From CAYQPF01 sp964419225 (GTDB taxonomy: Bacteria; Cloacimonadota; Cloacimonadia; Cloacimonadales; CAYQPF01), in NCBI GenBank assembly GCA_964419225.1, contig CAYQPF010000110.1, forward strand, positions 1 through 16,019: a DNA stretch of 16,019 bases, written 5' to 3'. Every line of letters starts with the position of its first letter. The first letter of the stretch is position 1. The translations under genes and the position numbers were made by a program. Below are positions 7,708 through 14,400 of this stretch, piece after piece. The notes under the pieces were generated by a model that searched no databases, was not told the origin of the DNA, and worked only from the letters and a program-made list of their open reading frames with translations.

Positions 7708-7739
7708 GGGAAGGAGAGACACTTTTTAGAGAGTTTGTC

Positions 7740-7766
7740 CACTAATTTCACTAATTACACAAATTT
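7740..7766. repeat. Short tandem array, 9-bp period (CACTAATTT), three units
   Basis: Three 9-bp units: CACTAATTT, CACTAATTA and CACAAATTT. This is the third array of the 7542-7798 spacer. Apart from these arrays I see no gene in that spacer and no terminator for the propeller operon. Confidence 0.65.
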
Positions 7767-7798
7767 GGTAAGGTAAATCCATCTAATACGAAATAGAT

Positions 7799-9685
7799 TC
7801 AATTCAAATTTGCCAATCCATAATCTGTACCTATCCATTTAGATCCTGATGATTCTATAAAGATACACCGAATGGTGTTACTGTATAGAATAGTATTTGT
7901 ACTATCGAATTTCTGCCAATTCTTACCGTCAAACATATTCAGGCCATCTCCCTTAGTTCCAATCCAAATAATATTTTTTGAATCAATAGCAAGACAGGTA
8001 ATCCAACTTTTTGAAATACCAGTTTCAGGAGAGTTAAAGTTTTTCCAACGGTTATCAATGAAACTAACCAAACCCTTAGCAGTCCCAATCCATTTTGTAT
8101 TGTGAGAATCAATTACAATACAATTGACTGAATTATCAGGTAATTTGGAATTCGAAGTGTTGAAAACAGTCCAAGTTTTGTCATCAAATTTAGTCAATCC
8201 TGTATTTGTGCCAATCCACTTGATACCTTTTGAGTCGATTGAGATACACTTGATATTATTGTCTTGCAATTGAGAATTGTCAGTATTATATACTGTCCAG
8301 ATATCATTTTCAATGCGTAGAAGCCCCTGATTCGTTCCAATCCATTTAACTTCATTGGAATCAAAAGCAATGCATGATACACTATCACCTGGTAGTTTTG
8401 AATTTTCTTTGTTAAGAAAAAAACCGACACCTTCTCCATCGAAGCAAAGAAGACCATCACTGAAGCCGACCCATTTATTTCCCTTATAATCATTTTCAAT
8501 ACACCATACCGGTTTTGTATGGATAGCCTTAATAACTCCTAACCAGCCTTCATTGGCATTAGAGGCATTAGTGCGCCATAAAGATTTTAAAAGTAACTTC
8601 AAATCAGTCCAATGGTGAAATTGCCTTTGAAAATCATAACTAAATGATATTCCTTTTGATGTACCAACCCATTTATAATTTCTTTGATCAATGGTAAAGC
8701 AGTTAATATTATTAAGATCTTCCATTGCTTTTGATGAGTAAACCCTGGTGAAATTCTTGTTATCATATTTAACTAAACCCAAACTATAGCCAATCCATTT
8801 ATTTCCTTGAAGATCAACAGTGACAGAATGCACATAATTACCATTGTCATATATTAGAATGGATCGACTAATATTTTCCTCAATCTTGAATAATTCATGA
8901 GATGTCCCAATCCATTTGATGTTATTGGAATCAATTGTTATGCAGGTTATGTTGGCAGAGAATAGTTTGGAATAGTCTCTCTGATACTCATTCCAGTGTT
9001 GTCCATCAAAAATGCTTAACCCAGAGTTAGATCCAATCCAAACATTATGTTTGTTATCGACAGCAAGGCAGGATATATCATTAATTAATATTTTTGCATC
9101 AGCTTTAAAGAATGAAGCCCAGTTCTTTCCGTCAAATTTACTTAATCCTAAATTACTTCCAATCCAGAGTATGTTTTTCAAGTTGTCAAAATAGATGCAA
9201 GACAGTTTGTTTGAAATAATACTGGAATTTGAAGTATTAAATTGAGTCCATTCTTTGTTGTCAAACTTGACCAATCCACAGGATTTTGTAGTAATCCATT
9301 TATTACCATGCGAGTCAAGAACAATGGAAGAAAGTGAATCAGTTGGCAGACCCGAATTTCCCTTATTAAACAAAGTCCACTTTTTATTGTCAAACTTAAC
9401 CAGTCCAATATCTTCGACAATCAACCACTTAATTCCCTGCTTGTCAACAGCCAGACTTTTTATCTTAGTATTAAATAAATTTGAATCCGTATTGTCGTAA
9501 TAGCTTGTTTCTTGCGTAATACAATTAACTTTTGCCAAGCCCTTATCGGTTCCAATCCACAAATAATTGCCTTCGACAGCAGAACAATAAGTTAAATTTT
9601 CTCTGGAGAAAGTTATTCCATTATTAGTTTGAGAAAATGTCCAAAAAGAAATAAGAAGAAGGAAATATATAAAACTGATTTTCAT
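7799..9685 (-). CDS. Secreted beta-propeller protein with 14 Reg_prop repeats
   Basis: 628 aa from the ATG at 9685, with AAGGG 10 nt upstream. The frame also opens at a GTG at 9694 that overlaps this ribosome-binding site, so the ATG is preferred. Residues 1-19 are a signal peptide (hydrophobic core then SFWTFSQ). The rest is a chain of about 42-residue repeats of the form 'D..G.KWIGT..GL.KFD...W..FN..NS.L....I.CI.ID'. I count 14 W[IVL]G-type blade starts, with a roughly 25-residue insertion between blades 8 and 9. Fourteen equals two seven-bladed propellers, as in the sensor part of Bacteroides hybrid two-component systems. Here there is no Y_Y_Y domain, membrane helix, kinase or sorting domain: the protein ends on the last blade. 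It is likely a periplasmic or exported binding protein; the ligand is unknown. It lies 14 nt after its longer paralogue, probably in one transcript. Confidence 0.9.
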   Translation of the reverse strand: MKISFIYFLLLISFWTFSQTNNGITFSRENLTYCSAVEGNYLWIGTDKGLAKVNCITQETSYYDNTDSNLFNTKIKSLAVDKQGIKWLIVEDIGLVKFDNKKWTLFNKGNSGLPTDSLSSIVLDSHGNKWITTKSCGLVKFDNKEWTQFNTSNSSIISNKLSCIYFDNLKNILWIGSNLGLSKFDGKNWASFFKADAKILINDISCLAVDNKHNVWIGSNSGLSIFDGQHWNEYQRDYSKLFSANITCITIDSNNIKWIGTSHELFKIEENISRSILIYDNGNYVHSVTVDLQGNKWIGYSLGLVKYDNKNFTRVYSSKAMEDLNNINCFTIDQRNYKWVGTSKGISFSYDFQRQFHHWTDLKLLLKSLWRTNASNANEGWLGVIKAIHTKPVWCIENDYKGNKWVGFSDGLLCFDGEGVGFFLNKENSKLPGDSVSCIAFDSNEVKWIGTNQGLLRIENDIWTVYNTDNSQLQDNNIKCISIDSKGIKWIGTNTGLTKFDDKTWTVFNTSNSKLPDNSVNCIVIDSHNTKWIGTAKGLVSFIDNRWKNFNSPETGISKSWITCLAIDSKNIIWIGTKGDGLNMFDGKNWQKFDSTNTILYSNTIRCIFIESSGSKWIGTDYGLANLN

Positions 9686-9699
9686 GAAATACACCCTTA

Positions 9700-12447
9700 T
9701 CAGTTAAGAACTGTTATACCTTTATAATTGCCGATCCATTTTTGATCATAGATATCAACTGCTATAGTTTTAATAAAATTATCTGGCAAAATAGAATTGG
9801 CTTTATCATATATTTTCCAGGAATTTTGATCAAATTCAGCTAGCCCATGATAAGAGCCAATCCACACCGCATCATTTTTTCCAATTGCAATACAGGTAAT
9901 ATTATTATGTGGAATCGAGGACAAAGGGTCTCTGTATGATTTCCACTTCTTACCATCAAACATAGACACACCAGGTGAAGCAGCTGCCCACAGATTACCT
10001 TTTGAATCAAAGTCTAAGGCAACAATTTGATTACCAATTAATCCTGAGTTGAAAGAAGTGAAAAGTGTCCATTGATCATTTTCTATTCTGATGAGCCCAG
10101 CATAAGTACCGACCCAGACAATATCATGTTTGTCAATGGCAATACAGGTAATTCTTTCATGGGGTAAAATAGAGTTAGCAGTATTATATTTAGTCCATTT
10201 TGCTCCATCGATTTTAACAAGTCCAGGAGATAATGTAGAGGTGTCATACTCATCATATTGCTTACCCAGAATATATGCCCACTTAATTCCGTGTGAATCA
10301 GTATTTAGGAAATTAACGATCACCCGGTTTTGGGATTTATTGTATGGGGGCTCTGCCAGTTCCTTATTTATGATCAAGCTATCGGGGATATCATAAATCC
10401 AGTTGTTTTCAAAAATTGTTTTTGCCTGACAATTTGAGCTGTAGTAAATATTTGTATAATTATTTTTAACTGGAAACCAGGTTTTACCATCGAATTTTAT
10501 AAGATTATTATTCGAGGAAATCCATTTATTATTAAGAGAATCAATGTAGATCCATTCGATTTTATTTGAAGGGAGATTTGAGGGAGAAGTATTGTAAACA
10601 CTCCAAATATCTTTCTCATAAGGAAGTAAACTATAGCCCAGCCCATCAACTGTAATGAGTTTATTCCCATTTGAATCTGTTTTGACCCTATTGACTACAG
10701 CAGTCGATTTTTTAAAATCATTGATACTTGTAATAGAGGAATCAGAATAGATAAACTGAATGTATCCTCTGCTCATTTCCATCCATAGATTATTAAGCGA
10801 ATCTGTAAACGGATTTCCAGAATATGAAAAGGAAATACGTTCTCCCCTGTTGAAGAGTGGGTAGCTATGGTTTTTATTTCTATCTAAAACAGAAAGTCCT
10901 ATATTGGTACAAACAAGGAGATTGTTCTTACTATCCAAAGTAAATCCCTGAATTTGATTATTCGGCGAAGTAAAGTTAGGTGACTTATAGTTTTCCCAGC
11001 TTTTTCCATCAAATCTGAAGAGATCTTCAAAAAAGGATCCAATCCATACAATATCGTTTTGATCAATTTTAATGAACTGTATATCAGTGTAAGATAAGGG
11101 AGAATTCGATTTATCAAAGGTTTTTACAGTTATTCCATTAAAAAAAGATAACCCTGCAGGTGATCCAAACCAAATAAAACCTTTCGAGTCTATTGCTATG
11201 CAATAAATGGTATCAGAAGGAATTCCAGTGTTTTTTTTATTATAAATTTTCCAGACATTGTTATTGTAGCTTACCAATCCCTTACTTTCAGTACCTATCC
11301 ACAAAGTTTTATTTTTTTGGGATGCTAAAGCTGTGATATGGTTATCGGGTAACGCAGAATTTGAAGAATTGAACATTGTCCATTTCTTTCCATTGAAATA
11401 AGCTAAACCATCGTTTTGAGTTCCAAAGCTGCTGACTGAATTATTGTCAATATTAACACAGGTAATTTCACTGTTGAAGCTTGTGTTCAGGGCAATTGAG
11501 TTTTGAAGCTTTGAGTAATCAAATTTGATTAAGCCATCTTGAATTGTACCCAACCACAGACAATTCTGAGTATCTATGGCTAAAGTATTATAACAAAGTG
11601 GTCTCGCCCAGTTACTATCATATATGATGGGGTTTTGAAGAGAAAAACAAGTCCATCTATTATTTTCATAGCAAACAAATCCATTTCCTGTGCTCATCCA
11701 AACTCTTCCTTCAGAATCAAAAGAAATATTCATAATCAAAAATTCAGAATTTGGAGCGATTCTTTGTACCCAATTTTTGCCATCATACTCTAACAATTCA
11801 CCTTTATTTGTTCCAACCCAGATTGTACCAAGTGATGAAACAGACATGCATGAAATGATTTGATTTGTCTCGTTCGAGTAAGGTGTATTATGAATTTTCC
11901 ACTCATCACCAGCAATACTTATGAGTTTGTTTGCACAAATCATCCAGACTTTTCCATTTTTATCAGGCATTATCCTTAGTATATCACTAATGGAAATATT
12001 CAGATCAGGTTTTTTGCAGATGACCCAATTTTTTCCGTCAAATTTGGATAAGCCATTGTCTTCTGAGTAAATCCAGACATTGCCAACAGTATCAACATTT
12101 ATTGACTTTACTAAACTCTGGGGATCCAGATAACGGGTCAGTTTTATTCCATCAAAACTGTAGAGTGAATATTCAGAGGTAAACCATTTCAAACCCTTAT
12201 GATCAATTACTAAGTTAAAACACTCGGTGACATTCCAATCCATATTCGATCTGTCATAGAAAACGGTTTCATTCGTTAAACTGTTAATTCTAACCATTCC
12301 ACAGTTTGTACCAGCCCAGATATAATCGCCTTCGATTGCTATACTATTTACGATGTTTCCGCTAAGATAACTAAATCCCTGTTTGTTTTGAGCAAAGCCA
12401 AATGTGTTAATAAAAAGCAGAAATAGCAATAAGTAAAACCTTTTCAC
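9700..12447 (-). CDS. Secreted beta-propeller protein with about 21 Reg_prop repeats
   Basis: 915 aa. The start codon is GTG (12447-12445) with GGAGGT 5 nt upstream. A signal peptide occupies residues 1-19 (KRFYLLLFLLFINTFGFAQ). The mature part is Reg_prop-like repeats about 42 residues apart. Clear blades include IWAGTNCGMVRI (1), IWVGTNKGELLEY (5), LWIGTESKGLVSY (9), VWVGTYAGLIRI and, last, KWIGNYKGITVLN. Counting degenerate copies, among them SSFGTQNDGLAYF and NWIYDIPDSLII at the expected spacing, I reach 21, which would be three seven-bladed propellers. Blades 12-17 are the most eroded. Like its shorter neighbour it has no membrane helix, kinase or sorting domain. N-termini (EG.Y.W.GT..G......T.ET..YD) and C-termini of the two proteins align, so they arose by duplication. 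Role: probable exported ligand-binding or scaffold protein; function unknown. Confidence 0.9.
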   Translation of the reverse strand: MKRFYLLLFLLFINTFGFAQNKQGFSYLSGNIVNSIAIEGDYIWAGTNCGMVRINSLTNETVFYDRSNMDWNVTECFNLVIDHKGLKWFTSEYSLYSFDGIKLTRYLDPQSLVKSINVDTVGNVWIYSEDNGLSKFDGKNWVICKKPDLNISISDILRIMPDKNGKVWMICANKLISIAGDEWKIHNTPYSNETNQIISCMSVSSLGTIWVGTNKGELLEYDGKNWVQRIAPNSEFLIMNISFDSEGRVWMSTGNGFVCYENNRWTCFSLQNPIIYDSNWARPLCYNTLAIDTQNCLWLGTIQDGLIKFDYSKLQNSIALNTSFNSEITCVNIDNNSVSSFGTQNDGLAYFNGKKWTMFNSSNSALPDNHITALASQKNKTLWIGTESKGLVSYNNNVWKIYNKKNTGIPSDTIYCIAIDSKGFIWFGSPAGLSFFNGITVKTFDKSNSPLSYTDIQFIKIDQNDIVWIGSFFEDLFRFDGKSWENYKSPNFTSPNNQIQGFTLDSKNNLLVCTNIGLSVLDRNKNHSYPLFNRGERISFSYSGNPFTDSLNNLWMEMSRGYIQFIYSDSSITSINDFKKSTAVVNRVKTDSNGNKLITVDGLGYSLLPYEKDIWSVYNTSPSNLPSNKIEWIYIDSLNNKWISSNNNLIKFDGKTWFPVKNNYTNIYYSSNCQAKTIFENNWIYDIPDSLIINKELAEPPYNKSQNRVIVNFLNTDSHGIKWAYILGKQYDEYDTSTLSPGLVKIDGAKWTKYNTANSILPHERITCIAIDKHDIVWVGTYAGLIRIENDQWTLFTSFNSGLIGNQIVALDFDSKGNLWAAASPGVSMFDGKKWKSYRDPLSSIPHNNITCIAIGKNDAVWIGSYHGLAEFDQNSWKIYDKANSILPDNFIKTIAVDIYDQKWIGNYKGITVLN

Positions 12448-12480
12448 AAATTACCTCCAGATAATTGAGAATGGTAAACA

Positions 12481-12507
12481 ATTATCCCAAATGGTAAGTT
12501 TAGTCAA
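12481..12507 (-). promoter_or_regulatory. Candidate promoter for the propeller operon
   Basis: On the minus strand TTGACT (12507-12502) and GATAAT (12486-12481) are 15 nt apart, about 33 nt before the GTG start of the 21-blade gene. The boxes match sigma-70 consensus at 5 of 6 positions each; the spacer is 2 nt shorter than ideal. No transcript evidence exists. Confidence 0.4.
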
Positions 12508-12540
12508 GGTTAAAGAATTGACCGAATAGTTCAGAAATAA

Positions 12541-12560
12541 GCTGGACGCTAGCCCTATTT
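12541..12560. repeat. Direct repeat copy 1 (GCTGGACGCTA...CCCTATTT)
   Basis: GCTGGACGCTAGCCCTATTT recurs, with one inserted base and one substitution, at 12629-12649. The two copies bracket 68 bp of AT-rich DNA between the sorted unknown protein gene and the propeller operon. The spacer shows no gene and no clear terminator. Confidence 0.7.
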
Positions 12561-12628
12561 AGAGTTCGTATAATATGACTACAAGAATGATAGTTATCAA
12601 TATCTTGCATATGATACTGGTAAAATAT

Positions 12629-12649
12629 GCTGGACGCTAATCCCTATTT
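12629..12649. repeat. Direct repeat copy 2 (GCTGGACGCTAATCCCTATTT)
   Basis: Second copy of the roughly 20-bp repeat at 12541. It overlaps the stop codon (12646-12644) and last Lys codon of the neighbouring gene, so one copy is partly coding. Confidence 0.7.
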
Positions 12650-14143
12650 CATGATTAAGACTTTTTTAGTCAGCTGAGAGTTGTTGTTTTGGATTTTCAG
12701 GAAATAGACACCTGAGGCCAGTTTTTTACCTGAATGGTCAGAGGGTTTCCAGACGAGGTTGAGATTATCCTGTTTGATATCTGAAGGAGTGAGAGTGTTT
12801 ACTAATTGTCCCTTGATATTGAAAACAGAGATTTTACAGGGGGATTTGTTGAGGCCGTACAATTTGATATTTGTTTGTTCATGGAAAGGGTTGGGGTAGA
12901 TTTCAGCCCTGATGGGAGAGTACGGAGATGTATTCTCTGTAACACTCAGAGTGGAATCGAGTCTGATAAAATTATAGGATGAGCCGTTCATGATATAGAG
13001 GAAGTTATCTTTCGAGAAAACTCCGAAATAAGGACTAACTCCACTATGGAGATAATTAACCAGAGATACATGGTTTTGATCATAAAGCCGCAAGTTAATG
13101 ACGTTACCCATGGGGGTCATAATGAGAAGTTTATCTGTTAGCCTTAGTAAAGCTGAGGGTGGTAAAGAATCAACTTGGGTACTTTGGTGGTCTGTTGTAT
13201 GCCCGGAAAAAGTTACTTTGGTAAGCCAGTATTGGTCACAGGACATGCCCAGAGTGTAGTAGCTGTTTGAGGAAAATTTGGTCATATCATAGAATTCATG
13301 AGGGATCGTATTATCTTCGGCACTATCTCTTCCCAAAAGGATGATATGCAGGGTGTCTTCTTCAATGTATGTGTTCAGAAGATCTCTTGACCACATAGTA
13401 TTCCCGACATCATAAAGATAATTTGAACCTTCGAATTGGTACACCCTTGTATCAGGATCGCCAAACAACCATTCTTCCAGGGGCCTTGTGCTTATATCGG
13501 GCCAAATTGGATTCTGATCGATTGTGACAATGTATGAGTTAATGATATTTAGCTCAGTATCATATATTTTGCGTTGAAACGTTGTCCCGTCAGAGCCACC
13601 ATCAAGCACCAAATACTCATTTCCTATTATTAAGGAATTGGAAAAAATACCTCCAAGAGTTTGGGTTTCACCGGTGATGTAATTGTAAAGAGTTCCTCCG
13701 TTAACCAGGTAATCATTCCAGAGATCTGTGTAAAAATCGCAGTCCAGATAAGTGCCTAAAAGAGTGGTTCCCTGTAACACAACAGTATTATAGACAGATG
13801 AAGATTGAATATAGGCATGAATAAAAATAAGTAATTTATCATCTTTAGCTTTCAAATAAATGTTAGTTGTGCCTTCTACTTCTACAGAAGTAATGTTCTG
13901 TACCTCTGAGAATTGTCCGGACTGGTTCATGGTAAAATAATTGATTAAAACTGCTCCCGGTTGGGTATCAAAGTGGTAGAAAATGACCAAACTGTCCTGA
14001 AAATCGGTAAAAGTAGAGTATGCATAGGGGATCATTCCCGTTTGAGTTAAGTTTAAAGAGTATTGATATTCAGCGTGGAGAGCGTTTGAAGAGCAAATAG
14101 CCAGGAAGGCTACAGCCAATAGAAATATTATTAATGTTTTCAT
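12644..14143 (-). CDS. Secreted protein of unknown function with C-terminal sorting domain
   Basis: 499 aa. The ATG at 14143 has GGAGGT 6 nt upstream. Residues 1-24 are a signal peptide (hydrophobic core then SSNALHAEY). The middle, about 25-410, is rich in Thr, Tyr, Asn and Asp with many alternating hydrophobic residues, pointing to beta structure, perhaps a propeller. No recognisable domain or catalytic motif is visible. The last roughly 80 residues are a Por-secretion/FlgD-like sorting domain: IYPNPFHEQTNIKLYG, then KISVFNIKGQLVNTL, then KKLASGVYFLKI and the ending KKVLIMK. It shares this tail with the M1 peptidase, so both are probably exported by one type IX-like route to the cell surface. 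It lies between the propeller operon and the divergent activator and has its own candidate promoter. Confidence 0.9.
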   Translation of the reverse strand: MKTLIIFLLAVAFLAICSSNALHAEYQYSLNLTQTGMIPYAYSTFTDFQDSLVIFYHFDTQPGAVLINYFTMNQSGQFSEVQNITSVEVEGTTNIYLKAKDDKLLIFIHAYIQSSSVYNTVVLQGTTLLGTYLDCDFYTDLWNDYLVNGGTLYNYITGETQTLGGIFSNSLIIGNEYLVLDGGSDGTTFQRKIYDTELNIINSYIVTIDQNPIWPDISTRPLEEWLFGDPDTRVYQFEGSNYLYDVGNTMWSRDLLNTYIEEDTLHIILLGRDSAEDNTIPHEFYDMTKFSSNSYYTLGMSCDQYWLTKVTFSGHTTDHQSTQVDSLPPSALLRLTDKLLIMTPMGNVINLRLYDQNHVSLVNYLHSGVSPYFGVFSKDNFLYIMNGSSYNFIRLDSTLSVTENTSPYSPIRAEIYPNPFHEQTNIKLYGLNKSPCKISVFNIKGQLVNTLTPSDIKQDNLNLVWKPSDHSGKKLASGVYFLKIQNNNSQLTKKVLIMK

Positions 14144-14163
14144 GAGTTTACCTCCAGTTGCAT

Positions 14164-14190
14164 TTTATAGTTATTGAATTAAATAGTCAA
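14164..14190 (-). promoter_or_regulatory. Candidate promoter for the sorted unknown protein
   Basis: On the minus strand TTGACT (14190-14185) and TATAAA (14169-14164) are separated by 15 nt, about 20 nt before the ATG at 14143. The -35 box and 15-nt spacing are the same as for the propeller operon candidate, which lends both some weight. The implied leader is very short but still contains the GGAGGT. Confidence 0.45.
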
Positions 14191-14230
14191 ACCTTTTATT
14201 TAGGATTTTGGAGAATTAATGATTATGAAA

Positions 14231-14266
14231 ATGGACTATATGGACTAAATGGACAATATGGACTGA
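14231..14266. repeat. Short tandem array, 9-bp period (ATGGACTAT), four units
   Basis: Four units in exact 9-bp phase: ATGGACTAT, ATGGACTAA, ATGGACAAT and ATGGACTGA. The array sits in the middle of the 257-nt divergent spacer between the two promoter candidates. It could be neutral repeat DNA or a set of helically offset binding sites; the sequence alone does not decide. Confidence 0.8.
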
Positions 14267-14344
14267 ACGAGAAATAGTTGTTAGTGACGAGAGAAAAGGG
14301 TATCTAAAATCTGTCAGTTAGAGAATGTTCTGCCAAAACAATCA

Positions 14345-14372
14345 TTGACAGATGAGGAAGAATAAATATACT
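14345..14372 (+). promoter_or_regulatory. Sigma-70-type promoter for the TPR/sigma-54 activator gene
   Basis: TTGACA (14345-14350, perfect -35) is followed after 16 nt by TATACT (14367-14372, 5 of 6 to the -10 consensus), leaving about 20 nt of leader before the ATG at 14401. It is the best promoter match I see in the window. It suggests the activator itself is made by the housekeeping polymerase and not by sigma-54. Confidence 0.65.
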
Positions 14373-14400
14373 TTATCCAATTAAGAATAGCGGGGAAATT

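Noticed and set aside
7566..7751. 61-codon minus-strand frame upstream of the M1 peptidase
   Set aside because: Its THDSRLKTHD-like sequence is only the translation of the AGTCATG heptamer array; there is no good ribosome-binding site and no protein-like composition.
7799..12447. Regular repeat spacing of about 126 bp suggesting a CRISPR-like or large satellite array
   Set aside because: The periodicity is at protein level (42-residue propeller blades); the DNA repeats are diverged and both frames are open with signal peptides and ribosome-binding sites.
14144..14400. Sigma-54 promoter (-24/-12, TGGCAC-N5-TTGC) in the divergent spacer
   Set aside because: Reading both strands I found no GG/GC pair with correct spacing and context; both genes have plausible sigma-70-type boxes instead.
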